Source: Tetracentron sinense
Lineage: Eukaryota; Streptophyta; Magnoliopsida; Trochodendrales; Trochodendraceae
Length of the DNA stretch: 64,000 nucleotides
Assembly (NCBI GenBank): GCA_015143295.1
Contig: CM026559.1
Span: 19,482,826-19,546,825 of the forward strand
Reading direction: 5' to 3'
The notes under the pieces are model-generated. The model saw nothing but the letters and a program-made list of their open reading frames with translations. It ran no database searches and had not been told where the DNA came from. The position numbers were made by a program, and so were the translations under genes. Below, one piece after another: positions 33,601-45,940 of this stretch; positions within the stretch are counted from its first letter, which is position 1; the number at the start of each line of letters is the position of its first letter.

Positions 33601-36023
33601 TACGAATTAATTTCAGCACATCAGGGTTCACCAACCCTAAGTCTAAAAGAAATTATGGGAGTCTTTAAACAACTCTCTAAGACCTCTACTAGGGTCTATA
33701 AGTGTCACTCAAGCACTTAACATAATAGTGAATATTGTTACATTACATCTATGCCAATTAAGGCACAATTATCTCATAATCATACAAGTAACATATTTCA
33801 CATAAAAATTTCAACATGGACTGCATGAATCATGTCCAAAAGGGCTATAATAATGTGTTTTATTTAAACACAAACTTTTTATGTTTCAACAAAACACATA
33901 TTGTGGGGTTTGATCCAATTATCCAAAATTTGCACAAAAACGATAATCACATTATCACAAGGGTTATAGACTTTTCTAAGCAACTAAAAGCTATAACAAA
34001 TCATCACATGAAATACATAATATAGCCGCACAATGGGTCCACATGATCATGCTATCTTAGAAATCCTACAACTACTCTTGTAGAACGTCTTCTAAGATTT
34101 ATTCTCCATACGATCACCATCATTTTCGATCTTCAATTTGATTTCTCCATAGAAAAATCAGCAATTCCTAATACTAAGATTACATCATCTTCAAAATAAG
34201 AAACCTTGAGAAACCACCCAAAATAGGGTGCTCAAGGGGAGTACAACTCATAAGAAGAAAGAGAAGAGAATAGAAAGAGAAGAAGAAGGCATGATCATGG
34301 AACCCATCCACCATTCAACAAGAATATAAATTAACAATTCATCAACTATGAATAATAACATGGTATGACAAATTACTTAGAAAGTCCATAACCTTAACAA
34401 GGGTTTTGTTAACCTTAGGGAAACTCTTTCCCATATCGTTAAGGCCTCTATTAACATTTAATAGAAAAACCTTAGAGCAAAGAAAACAAGCATGACAAGA
34501 ATGAATTCTTAAGGCTTTTAGATCATCATTAAAAGAAAACAATTTTCCTTTAATGCTTAGAAAATCATTTAGAGAAACAATTTCTCTAAAATTTAATCTA
34601 ACCCTAAAATTCATCCTCACATTCCTCAATTGATAAACAAATAGAAAACACCATATTAAATTCGGCTAGGCTAGGGATCTAATCCCTTCTATATTATTTT
34701 GATCTAATAACTATTAAAAGACCAAAATAAAAATCAGCAAATTACTAATTTTTAATATCACTTTATATTGATTTAAAATCAATAATAGGTGAATTCAAAA
34801 TTTTCCATAAGTGTCAACTGCTTTAGGGATTATTTGATTTAACAATTAAATAAAATAATACCCTAAACAATAGTATTAAATGTCCATAAAATAATTGATC
34901 TCTATCAATTAAAATTCACTTGAGATAAAACCCTGTATCTCAACCAATGACATTTATGTAATTACTTGACTAACTATTAATCAAATAAAAACTTATAAAT
35001 ACTATGTAAGCAGTCATTCTGAGCACATATAATTGATCCAAATCAACTACAATAATTATGGTATTATTCCCATAAACTTTTTAGGGAACCATAAAAGATA
35101 TCATAATTAACATTTAATTAAATGATAGCCCGTGGACTCGAAGAAGATAATTAAACAATTTAATTAAACCGTGCTCTCGAATCAAATAATTAAACTATTG
35201 AATTAATTGATAGCCCATTAAATGATTTAATAGCATCCCAGGCTCTCAAATCAAATAATGGAAATTAGGAAAAATTTGAAAGCCTCTTGGAAAATTAATT
35301 TAGAAAACTCATTTTCCTGCTTTAGATTTTCGACTCAAGTTTTGACCCTCAAAACGATTGATTCTCGAAAAACTTTCTTCATGAAAGTTGTAGATCTTTT
35401 CGACGGCTTTGAAAAGATGTACAGATGGACCTAAATCAGACTTACAGTCATAAAGTTATGGCCGAAATACCAAAACTGTATAGATTCTTCTAATCAAATA
35501 CAAATCCGAAAATCCATGAATCAATTTTAATCGAAATAAGCTTTAATCTCAAAGAACACTTAAGCAAGGGTGTCTAACACCATGAGATTTATTAATTAAC
35601 ATTTAATAAATAAAATCCCATCTTTATATGCTAGCCAAAATATCAATGGGTATCTAAGTGGTATATATCAAAGGGAAAACTTGCCCAGGGCTCACAAGAA
35701 TAAATTAAACAATTTAATTTAATATAAAAAGGATCTCTAAATCCTTAAAGGGCTTTAACCAAATTTATATCTCTATATATCTATCCCTAATAGAATTAAG
35801 AGAGGTTTTGAAATCATCCAAAACTGAAATTAGCATCACACTAATTTATAAGGGCTTGATTACTCCCTCAATAACTAGAGGGGGATCCCTTAACCCGACC
35901 AATGATTATCTAATCATCAAGAATCTAGAAGATTGATTCGTTAGGGTAACCAAAATTCATAGGGGAGGCAATCTTGATATAAATCTTAACTAAATTCAAT
36001 AAAATCAAAGAGAAGCATAGCCA
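30635..36023 (-). other. Cp-B internal region (no coding found)
   Basis: 5.4 kb, AT-rich. The longest frames are 60-95 residues and none shows gag, protease, integrase, reverse transcriptase or RNase H motifs on either strand. The part 31660-36023 is closely shared with Cp-A, so the family kept this sequence over its spread. It may hold packaging and priming signals only. A run of T lies at 33430-33451. Confidence 0.75.
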
Positions 36024-36037
36024 AGGCTTTGATGCCA
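36024..36037 (-). other. Primer-binding site of Cp-B
   Basis: GGCTTTGATGCCAC on the plus strand corresponds to the Cp-A primer site with two changes, one base from the LTR start at 36039. Confidence 0.8.
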
Positions 36038-36348
36038 CTGAAAGTATGTGTCGCGACCCAAAACCCACCCTAGGAGTTAGAGTGAACTTTGGACGACTAA
36101 TCATGGCTTACATGACTTGCTTGACAACCCAACCTGCAAAAACCCACAGAGCATATACAATAAAGGATATAAACAGCGGAAACATACTCTAACATAGCAC
36201 AGCGGAAGTCTAAACAAACCTCTATATATATACGAATCCAAGTTTACACAAAAGGAATCCAAAAGAAAGTGCGGACAGACCCGCCAAAATACATGGATAT
36301 AATCACTCATGCTCACCCACGGCTAATCCACTCAGAATCTAACACCAC

Positions 36349-36468
36349 CTAATGGTAACCCTCTACTGGAGGTTCCTCCAAAGGCTCCTCGATGTACTCC
36401 TCTTCCACCCATGGACTAGGAGCACAAACATCAAATGGAGCAGCAGCTCCCTCAGAACCTGCCGACAT
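36349..36468 (-). CDS. Conserved 39-residue LTR reading frame (Gy-5)
   Basis: Minus-strand ATG at 36468-36466 to TAG at 36351-36349. It starts MSAGSEG, carries PFDVCAPSPWVEEEY and ends GYH. Only a few residues differ from the Gy-3 form, and the length is identical. Function unknown. Confidence 0.4.
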   Translation of the reverse strand: MSAGSEGAAAPFDVCAPSPWVEEEYIEEPLEEPPVEGYH

Positions 36469-37960
36469 AAGAAGTACGGCTGAGCATGGAATACTCAACG
36501 GGTACCAAATACTAACCAATAGTCATAGCATAACAATGGCAATACATAAATCAGGAGCAATTCATATATGTTAGACAGAAACAATTCATATCATACAAGG
36601 AAGTAAAGCAATTTATAATCATGCTTGTATTTCGTAGAAAGCTGATAAAACCTCTTGAAAACATCGTGCACTTGACTTGGCTTGAAATATCTTTTCGTAC
36701 TTGAAAGCTTGTCGTGTTTGTCTTACTTGTTCTTGTCGAGCGTGTCGTACGTGTCATGTCATGCATGTCATGCGTGCTTGCTTGTGATCATGTAACTTGT
36801 GAGATACACTTGTGAGATATCCTTGTGAGATGCGCTTGAGAGATGCCTTGAGAGGGAAGGGAGACCCTTCTTTATGCAATGCACTTGCGAGGGAAGGGAG
36901 ACCCTTCTTCATGATATGTATGTACTTGCGAGGGAAGGGAGGCCCTTCTTCATGATATGCACTTGTGAGTGAGGGGAGACCCCTCGTGGAATGTTGGTTC
37001 TTGTTTTCTTGTGAAAAGCAAGGTAAAACATATCGTAGGATATGTCCCACCTCTAACCATGTTCTTGAAAACCTCGATAAATCATGTCATGCATGCCGTG
37101 CTCGTGGGAACCGTGTACATACTTGCACTTAAATTTAAATATGACATTTGGGTAATTTCACAACACATATAACATCAATGATTGAGCAATGTAATATTCA
37201 TATCATTTAGGGAAGGCAAGAAAACACATTATCATAGGCCCTAGCAATATCCATAAATTATTAGGCATGTATTTCCTAATTTACAACTCACTTTATTCAC
37301 TTTGGCATTTCATCAAACATGGTGTGTTCATTATTGATTTACCCTACAACATGCTTTTCTAGATGGGTTTTACTCAAATCATGCATGTATGTTCATTATT
37401 GGAACAATACCCTCCCCATTTTAATCATCACAACACAACCATTGGCATCCAATCGCCCATTCCATCTCCATTCACCATTCACAACCATCCATACGGCATC
37501 CAATCGCCCATTCACATCCAACAACCATCTATTCATCCCATTCACACATTACAACTCATTTTATAGTCATAAATGGGAGAAAAATAAAGAATAGAAAAGG
37601 AAAAGAGAAACTATAACTAAGAGGGTAGCACAAGGTACCGACCTTGATCAAGTGAGGAAGAAATCCCCTTCCCAAAACGACCGTGTAGATGCTGCCCTAG
37701 CTTGGAGAACGCTCTCCACGAGTGCTTGAGCCGAGATCTTGGAGAAAAACAGGACTTGAAGTGATCTAGGGTCTCAAAACCCCTTTGATTCTTCTCTAAA
37801 AGCAAAACCCTAGCTTAGGAAACCCTTTCTCCTCTCTTCTAATCCCCCAAATCCTCTAAGTGTTAAGAATGAGCCCTAAAGGCTCGGGTTAAACTCTTAA
37901 GGTAAGAGTGGAGCGACCAAAAGACCATAATACCCTTACTGAAATTTCTGCAAAAACACG

Positions 37961-38490
37961 AGTGCCGAACACGTCGTGCTATGAGTAGTGCCGAACACGT
38001 TGTGCTATGAACAGTGCTGAACACGTTGTGCTGTGAACAGTGCCAAACACGTTGTGCTGTGAACAGTGCCAAACACGTTGTGCTGTGAACAGTGCCGAAC
38101 ATGTTGTGCTGTGAACAATGTCGAACACGTTGTGCTGTGAACAGTGCCGAACACGTTGTGCTGTGAACAGTGCCGAACACGTTGTGCTGTGAACAGTGCT
38201 GAACACGTTGTGCTGTGAATAGTGCCAAACACGTTGTGCTGTGAACAGTGCCGAACATGTTGTGTTGTGAACAGTGCCGAACACGTTGTGCTGTGAACAG
38301 TGCCGAACACGTTGTGCTGTGAACAGTGCCGAACACGTTGTGCTGTGAACAGTGCCAAACACGTTGTGCTGTGAATAGTGCTGAACACGTTGTGCTGTGA
38401 ACAGTGCCAAACACGTTGTGCTATGAATAGTGCTGAACACGTTGTGTTGTGAACAATGCCAAACACGTTGTGCTGTGAATAGTGCTGAAC
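37961..38490 (-). repeat. 26-bp minisatellite, about 20 units (Gy-5 U3)
   Basis: Unit AGTGCCGAACACGTTGTG followed by CTGTGAAC, repeated from 37961 with changes mainly at CpG and at C/T positions. Because 26 is not a multiple of three and the unit has no stop on the minus strand, all three minus frames stay open and give overlapping repetitive frames of 150-180 residues. The array occupies the place held by GATCG palindromes in sister LTRs. Downstream, 38500-38700 has looser CGTTGT / ACAACG inverted motifs. Confidence 0.95.
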
Positions 38491-41400
38491 ACGTTGTCAC
38501 GTTGTGTTGTGCATAGTGCTGAGCTCGTTGTCCGTTGTCTTATGTACAACGTGCCCGTCGTGAGCTATACAACGTACCCGTTGTCTGTAGCACAATGTAT
38601 ACGTTGTCTGTTGCACAACGGATGCACAACGTATACGTTATCAGAGCTACGTCCTTAGTTCCTTCCGAGCTACGTCCTTAGTGCCTTCCGAGCTACGATT
38701 GCCTGCAGGTCCAGACTGTTTTGGCCATATCTTTTGACTCGTTCGTCCGATTTTGACGATTCAACTTGCGTTGGGTTCGTACTTCGAAAAGGAACATTTC
38801 TAATGTTTCAGAATTTCCAATTTCTTCCTTATTTATTAATTATACCTCTTTAAAGGCAAAATGGCAACGAAAGTGTCATGCATTAAATGTGAAAAGGTCC
38901 GGGGCTCTACAGTATGCCTCTTTTTAATTTTAGAAACACAATTTCTGAGGGGCATACATCGAATCCCAAGATCTGACTAAGATTCTAATTGATTTTATTC
39001 AATGAAGGTTAGAATAACATTCACCTTTGCGACTTTGAAATTGTTAAGTCAAATCCACATTAGAATAGTACTCGCAAAACTTCACAAGTGTCAAGTCTCC
39101 TGTTGATTCACACGAACCTTCTTTTTCCTTTAAAGCTTTCTCTAATGGAAGCTAATGGCCCTTCCAAATTTCTAGCTCTAGGAATCTTGAATTAAAGATC
39201 TAATCTTTATTGATCAAGAACCTTTGTTGATGAACAAGATGAATTCTTTTTTTTTTCTCAAAATCCAATCAAGAAGACAAAAGAAGAGAGAGATGGGTGT
39301 GACCGTACACCTCAAGGAGAGAGAGGGGAGGGTGTGAGGTTTGAGGAGAGGGGAGAAGTTTCCAAATCTGGAAAATTCTGGAAAATTTTCTTATATCCAA
39401 AGCCTTGGACGTCCACCCCTTTTATAGGCTTCATTGGTTGCTTGCAACCAAAGTTTCCTAATCCTTATCCAATAAGGATTCCTCAATTTGTTTCTAATTC
39501 TTGATTTCTCCTAATCCAATTAGGATTAATTATTAATAGAAACTAACCTTATCCATTAGTGTCCAACTATTCTTATCCTTATCCTAATCCAATTAGGATT
39601 CCTTGATAGCGAGAAACTAATAGACTCCTTGTCCAACAAGGAATCTTTAATTAGTAACTAACTAACTAACCTTATCCAATAAGGATATTAGTTATTTAGA
39701 AATTAATTAAATAATAATAACAATTATTATTATTAATACCTCCATGAATTGGGCATCCCACCCTAGGTGGGCGCCACCCCACACGCCCCTAAGGGGTCTA
39801 AACCCCTATTGGTCACTTGAATTATTCTTTTATAATAATTCCCAATGGGTCCTACCCATTTGGTTTTTCACATCCAATGTGATTCCATCTTTTTAGAGCC
39901 TCACTATACCATATAGTGATTACTTAGAGAAATTAATTAATTTAATTATAAATTAAATTAAATAATTTAAGAAGGTCCTTGTGTGTGGGATCTAAAGGGA
40001 TCTCCTATTTCCGGTTGTGGAACCAAGTACTTCACCTTTTTGGTTGAAGCATTGTTACTAGGAAACACCTTTCCTAAAAACTCCATTAGGATCATAGAAT
40101 GTTATCTAAGTCCCTGGACTTCCACTAATCACAATTAATGTCCATTAACACAATGTGATTAACCTCCAGAAATTAGAGAACTGCTTGTAAGTACCATCTC
40201 ACAATATATTTACAAATAAATCCTTCCACATTCCGATATCACTTGTAAGCTTCCGGGATTGGAACAATTCCACTGTCTTAGTCCCTAGCTTATGAATAGA
40301 ACTCTTTGTCATGATTACTTTTTTAATGAACTGAAGCTCCAAAACACTTTTGAAGAAACGTTAGAAAAGAACTGACATATATATTTATATATACTTTTCC
40401 ATATTAATATCAACTTCGATAAAGATTATCTTACCGAAAAACATCAGTACTGGATTTAACAGCCTTGATATCATTATATCCAATTAAGGAGTTGTGGATT
40501 CCTTATTGAGTGTTTACACACTCCTCCAAACATTGTGTACATGACCCAACGTACCCGGAGTTAGTCCTGTGTATTGGACATTGCCGATTGGCACATCAAA
40601 GCCATATAGACAAATGTCTATGAAGATGTTAACCTGTTAGGTCTAAGGACAATTTGTCAAATGGATAACCCTAATACAATCTGGCAGTGTATTCCATAGG
40701 GTATCCACTAGTGATCCCGTTCAGTATTATGTACTTGCTACATATACTCACATGTTAGTCAAGAGTCACCACTCTTAGTGAATGAGATTCATCACACTAT
40801 CTCATAGAACTATACATGTGCAAGCCATGATGAAGTACGGCGCCCAACTAGTACTCTAGAGGCTTCGAACAATATTAGGTTTACAAGGAACCGGAAAATC
40901 ATATCTCCTCGTAACCTTTGCATGATTCTCCTACAATGTTACCTATGGAACTTTATGTCTTCATCATATGAGACAGTAATTAATATAAATACCCTTTATA
41001 GTTGGTTGTGTGAATATGATATTTATCTAATCAACATAGAAAAGTCTCTTATTGGCTTTCGAGGGTATATATGTCCAACACATTTAGGAAGAAGGGTCTC
41101 CCTTCTCTCACAAGTAGTTTACATTCCGAGCAAGCATGATGACATGGCATGCCAAGCATGAACATTTAGGAAGAAGGGTCTCCCTTCCCTCACAAGTAGT
41201 TTATTTTCCGAGCAAGCAAGCATGATACAAGCATGACACGTATGTCATGGCATGACACGCATGACACAATAGACAAGTTTTCAATCACGAAAAAGGTGCT
41301 TTAAGTTAAGTCAAGTGGACAAGTTTTCAAGGGTTTTATCGGTTTTTATGAATGCTAGCATGATTATGAACTGCTTGACCTTCTTGTATGATATGAATTG

Positions 41401-42061
41401 TTCCTGTTTTATATATGCAAATTGCTTCTTGCCTTATGTATACTATTTGTATGCTATGACTGTTGGTTAGTATTTGGTACCCGCTGAGTATTCCATGCTC
41501 AGTCGTACTTCTTATGTGCAGGTACTGAGGGAGCTACTGCTCCATTCGATGTCTGTGCTCTGAGCCCTTGGGTGGAGGAGGAGTACGTGGAGGAACCTCC
41601 GGTCGAGGGTTACTATTAGGTTGTAGTAGATTCTGAGTGAATAGCTGTGGGTGAGATGAGAGATATACATTCATGTATTTTGGCGGGTCTGTCCGTACTT
41701 TCTTTTGAATTTCTTTTTGTATAAACTTGAATTATGTATATACATAGAGGTTTGATAGACTTCCGCTGTACTATGTTAAAGTATGTTTCCGCTGTTTTTA
41801 TCCTCTATTTTATATGCTCTGTGGGTTTTGCAGGTAGGTTTGTCAAGCAAGTCATGATTTGTCCTCCAAGATTCACTCTAACTTCTAGGGTGGGTTTCGG
41901 GTCACGACAATATGAGAAAAGATCACACTAATAAATTAGTGAACCCGCTCTGATACCAATTGAAAAAATTAATTCGGTGAACCTCATATCCATGTTTGAG
42001 TTGAGAATCTACAAGTTCAAGGGGATGGTTAGGGCTTCCTATAAGTCTATCTACCCTTTTT

Positions 42062-44292
42062 TGTTGCGACCCAAAACCCACCCTAGGAGTTGGAGTGAAT
42101 CTTGGACGACTATTCATTACTTACATGACTTACTTGACAAACTATCCTGCAAAACCCACAGAGCATATACAAAGAGGATACAAACAGTGGAAACATACTC
42201 TAACATAGCATAGCGGAAGACTAGCAAACCTCTATGTATATACATGTAACCCAAGTTTGATACAAAAAGGAAATCAAAACAAAGAAAGCACAGACATGCC
42301 CGTCAAAATACATGGATATAACTCTCTTGCTCACCCACAGCTATCCACTCAGAATCTACCACAACCTAATAGTGACCCTCGCCCTAAGGATCCTCCACAG
42401 GCTCCTCAACGTATTCCTCCTCCACCCATGGGCCAGGATCACAGACGTCAAATAGAGCAGTAGCTCCCTCAGAACCTGCCGACATAAACGTACGGCTGAC
42501 CATGGAATACTCGACGTGTACTAAATGCTAACCAACAGTCATAGTACAGTAACAATGACATATATATGTAAGCAGGAACCAGTTAATCTCATAACAGGAA
42601 AGTAAAGCAGTTTATAATCATGCTTGTATTTTCATAAAAGCCGATAAAACCCTTGAAAACATCGTGCACTTGACTTGACTCAAATTGCCCTTTTTCGTGC
42701 TTGAAAACTTGTCTTGTCTGTCTTGTATTATCGTATCATGTCGTGTCATGTGTGTTATGCCATATCATGCTTGCTTGGAAAATAAATGTGTTCATGCTAC
42801 TTGTGAGGGAAGGGAGACCCTTCTTCCTAAATGCTCATGCTTGCCATGCATTGTAACTTGCTTTCTCGAAAAATAAACTAGTTGTGAGGGAAGGGAGACC
42901 CTTCTTCCTAAATGCACTTGCGAGGGAAGGGAAACCCTTCTTTATGATAAAGTATGATTGTCTTGTCCTTGTTAAAAGTGAGGTAAAACATATCGTAGCA
43001 TATGTCCCACCTCTAAATCTCGTTGTTGAAAATGCCGGTAAACCATATCATGCATGCCGTGCTCATGAGATCGTGTACATACTTGCATTTGGAATTAAAC
43101 ATGACATTTGGGTAATTCACAATACATATAACATCAATAATTTGACCAAGTTAATATTCATGCAATTTAGGGAAAACAAGAAGGCACACTATCATAGGCC
43201 CTAGCAAGTTCCAATAATTAATTAAACATGCATTTCTTAATTTATAATTCATTTTGTTCAACTTGGCATTTCATCAAACATGGGGTGTGTTCTTTATTTA
43301 TTAAACCTACATCATGCTTTTCTAGGTGGATTTATGTTCTCGTCACACATGTATGTTCATTATGGATACAATGCCCTCCCCATTTCATTCATCAGAACCA
43401 TACACACGACATCCAATCACCCATTCACATCCACCAACTATCCATTCATCGCATTAGCTTCATACATTAGGGAAAACAACAAAGAAGAAGAAAAGGAAAG
43501 AGGTATGAACTAGGAGGGTAGCAAAAGGTACCGACCTTGACAAGACCCCCTGCAAAGCATGCATGAGTTGCTGCCCTAGCTTGGGGAAAGTGCTCCACAT
43601 GAGCTTAAGCCTTGATCTTGAAGAAAAACGAGCTTGAAGTGATCTAGGGCCTTCAAACCCCTTTGATTTCTTCTCAAAAGCAAACCATAGGTTTAGAATC
43701 TCCTTCTCCTCTTTCTCTAACTCGAAAACACTCTAAGTGTTGTGAATGAAGTCCTCAAGGCTCGGGCAAAGCCTTTAAGGCATGAGTGAAATGCCAATAA
43801 GACGAAAACACCTGTAATGAAAATTTACACAAAAATGCGAAGACCGAGCAATCGGTGGTTATGACCGATCGATCGGTCGCCTACCGAGCGATCGGTGATT
43901 TGACCGAGCGGTCGGTCAAAAACATGCTCTCTGGAATTTTTTCCCTTACAAAAAAGTGCACTAGTCGATAGCCTCCGATCGATCGGTTTTGGACCGATCG
44001 ATCGCTACAATGGACCGAGCCATCGGTGGTCTGCAGGTTTTTGACACTGAGTCCATTTTTCACCCATTCCTACTATTTGGACCCATTCTACTTCTATTCT
44101 AACATCGTCTAAACTTGACTAGGACCTCTTTAAAGCTTATAGGCTTTATTAAATAATGTATATAATTAATTATAGCATTCTTGACACAATTCCATCGAAG
44201 TTTCAAATTCTCATTTCATGAAATTGAGATTACAAGACACCATGCCTTGACACAGACCCCAAGGCATATACAAAAAGTGTCGGGGCTCTACA
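42062..44292 (-). repeat. Gy-6 3' LTR
   Basis: 2231 bp, TGTTGCGACCC to GGGCTCTACA on the plus strand. It holds the small motif frame (42366-42485), hairpin (42495-42515), hairpin minisatellite (about 42795-42940), donor-like site (GT at 43535-43534) and palindrome array (43840-44025). Closely related to the Gy-2 and Gy-3 LTRs. Confidence 0.92.
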
Positions 44293-44304
44293 TCCTCCCC
44301 CCTT
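44293..44304 (-). other. Polypurine tract of Gy-6
   Basis: TCCTCCCCCCTT on the plus strand is an A/G run directly before the 3' LTR on the element strand. Confidence 0.88.
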
Positions 44305-44397
44305 ATGAAAATTTCGTGCTCGAAATTTAGATGATACTTGCATTACAAACCAAAACAAAATTACAAGTCATATACAAAACCTATACAAAAACTCATT

Positions 44398-45940
44398 CAA
44401 ACAATTCCGGGTACTTCGCTTTGAGTTCGGCCTCACGTTCCCATGTAGCTTCTTCTCGAGCATAATGCTCCCATTGCACAAGAACTAATGGGATAGTTTT
44501 ATTGCGAAGCACCTGATATCTCCGATCCAATATATGAACCGGCCTCTCAACTAAAGTGAGATCCTCCCATATCTCCAACGGCTCCAAGTCTATGACATGC
44601 GAAGGGTCCGTAATGTACTTCCGAAGCATAGACACATGGAAAAACGTTGTGAACCGCAGCCATGTGAGGTGGAAGAGCTACCCTGTAAGCAACCTCACCA
44701 ACTCGCGTGATGATCTCAAATGGGCCCATATATTGAGGACTAAGCTTGCCTCGCCTACCAAATCACGTAATCCCCTTGCTAGGAGATACCTTTACAAAGA
44801 CTTGATCCCCAACCTGGAATTCCAAGTCCTTGCGGTGTGTGTCCGCATAGCTCTTTTGACGATCTTGAGCGGCTTTCAACCGATCCCAGATGATCTTGAC
44901 TATACTCGTAGTTTGCTCGATCAACTCCGGACCTAATATCTTTCTTTCTCCTACCTCATCCCAGTAGAGAGGAGACCTGCAGCTTCCCCCATACAAGGCC
45001 TCAAATGGTGCCATTTCGATGCTCGCCTGATAGCTATTGTTATAGGCGAATTCAACCAAAGGCAAGTGCTCTTCCCAAATGCCCTTGAAATCCAGGATAC
45101 AAGCTCGAAGGATGTCTTTGATGACTTGGTTCACCCTCTCGGTTTGTCCATCCGTCTGTGGATGAAAAGCGATGCTGAAATCCAATCGGGAACCCATAGC
45201 TTCCTGAAAACTCTTCTAGAACCTAGATGTGAATCTTGGATCCCGATCTGACACAATACTAACTGGCACCCCATGTAGCCTAACAACTTCCTTGATGTAT
45301 AGTGGGGCCAACTGACTAGAGTTGAAGGTAGTCCGGTAAGTTAAGAATTGTGCAGACTTTGTTAGTAGATCCACCACAACCCATATCGCATCAGAGTTTC
45401 TTGTCGTCTTTGGTAAGCCAACTATGAAGTTCATGGAGATGTTCTCCCATTTCCACTCGGGAATAAGAAGAGACTGTAGTAGACCTGCTGGCCGCATGTG
45501 CTCTGCTTTCACCTGCTGGCACACCAAACACCGTGCTACATATTCCGCAACATCCCTCTTTATATTCATCCACCAAAAGTGGCTCTTGAGGTTACGGTAC
45601 ATCTTTGTACCCCCAGGATACACTTTATACTTTGCACGGTGTGCTTCATCCATAATCTCTTGTCGAAGATCCACATTGGCCAGAACACACAGCCTTCCCT
45701 TGAATGTAATAGCACCATGGCTAGTGAGAGAAAAGTCCTCACTACCCTTGGCAACTTCCTTGTCCTGGAAATCCAATAATTTCGCATCCGTGGCTTGATA
45801 TGCTTGGATCAAATCTATAATGTATGGCCGAACCGTGACATCTGCCAAAACAGGACTGTGGACGGAATCATTCACACTGATGTCCAGATTTGTTAAATCT
45901 TCCAATAGCTTCCATTCTTGCACTAACATATGGGCCAACA
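44398..45940 (-). pseudogene. Gy-6 integrase and chromodomain
   Basis: On the minus strand: HHCC region with [11 protein letters not shown] and [11 protein letters not shown] (about 45510-45625), core with [14 protein letters not shown] and [10 protein letters not shown] (about 45230-45440), [14 protein letters not shown] (about 45000), VGDQVFVKVSPSKG (about 44770-44820), [14 protein letters not shown], and a chromodomain ending EEATWERE near 44420. Nearly the same as Gy-2 and Gy-3. Several breaks. Confidence 0.85.

Larger units (their letters stand above)
36049..38911 (-). mobile_element. Gy-5: solo LTR of a Ty3/gypsy element with a 26-bp tandem array
   Basis: A single 2863-bp LTR, TGTCGCGACCC to GGGCTCTACA on the plus strand, flanked by perfect 5-bp duplications GTATG (36044-36048 and 38912-38916) inside the Cp-B LTR. 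It is longer than its relatives because the U3 palindrome zone is replaced by about 740 bp of repeats (37961-38700). Other parts match the Gy-3/Gy-6 subfamily: repeat zone (36845-36985), donor-like site (GT at 37642-37641), hairpin (36479-36499), 39-residue frame (36349-36468). No internal region adjoins it. Confidence 0.93.
28425..41080 (-). mobile_element. Cp-B: complete coding-poor Ty1/copia-like element
   Basis: 3' LTR 28425-30623, purine tract, internal region 30624-36023, primer site, and 5' LTR 36039-41080 containing solo LTR Gy-5. The flanks TATTT (28420-28424) and CATTT (41081-41085) are a target duplication matching at four of five bases, in the Gy-3 3' LTR. LTRs run TGAAAGTATG to TGTCCAACA on the plus strand. 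LTR-LTR difference looks like a few percent at most by eye, so the insertion is moderately recent. With Gy-5 removed it is about 9.8 kb, of which only 5.4 kb is internal. No pol domain is found, so it probably moved with enzymes from a relative. Confidence 0.9.
36039..41080 (-). repeat. Cp-B 5' LTR, split by Gy-5
   Basis: LTR segments 36039-36048 and 38912-41080, about 2.17 kb once Gy-5 and one copy of GTATG are removed. The interruption lies only 10 bp from the LTR end. Confidence 0.9.
17716..41909 (+). mobile_element. Gy-3: decayed Ty3/gypsy chromovirus with nested insertions
   Basis: Parts: 5' LTR (latter part, ~17716-19676), decayed primer site, gag (20032-21277), GT...AG spacer, protease, RT, RNase H, integrase and chromodomain (to 24624), purine tract, and 3' LTR starting at 24715 and ending at 41909 once Gy-4 (25983-28251) and Cp-B (28425-41080) are set aside. 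With inserts removed it is about 9 kb. The coding region is old, with roughly ten to fifteen breaks. It is older than Cp-B and Gy-4, which sit inside it. Its right flank (41910 on) is internal sequence of SIRE-1. Confidence 0.85.
24715..41909 (+). repeat. Gy-3 3' LTR, split by Gy-4 and Cp-B
   Basis: LTR segments are 24715-25982, 28252-28424 and 41081-41909, about 2.26 kb after removing the inserts and their target duplications. The first holds the palindrome array (24980-25145) and leader with donor-like AAG-GTCGGTACC (GT at 25459). The second and third hold the hairpin minisatellite. The last holds the conserved hairpin (41483-41503) and the PFDVC...PWVEEEY motif (about 41521-41619), ending GTCACGACA. 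The small motif frame appears disturbed in this copy. Confidence 0.85.

Noticed and set aside
37961-38490. Possible CRISPR-like array
   Set aside because: Units abut with no unique spacers, and the setting is a plant LTR. It is a minisatellite.
37863-38500. Three overlapping minus-strand frames of 153-183 residues with a repeated peptide
   Set aside because: They arise from the 26-bp tandem array read in all three frames; the unit length is not a multiple of three and it contains no stop on that strand. No sign of a real protein.
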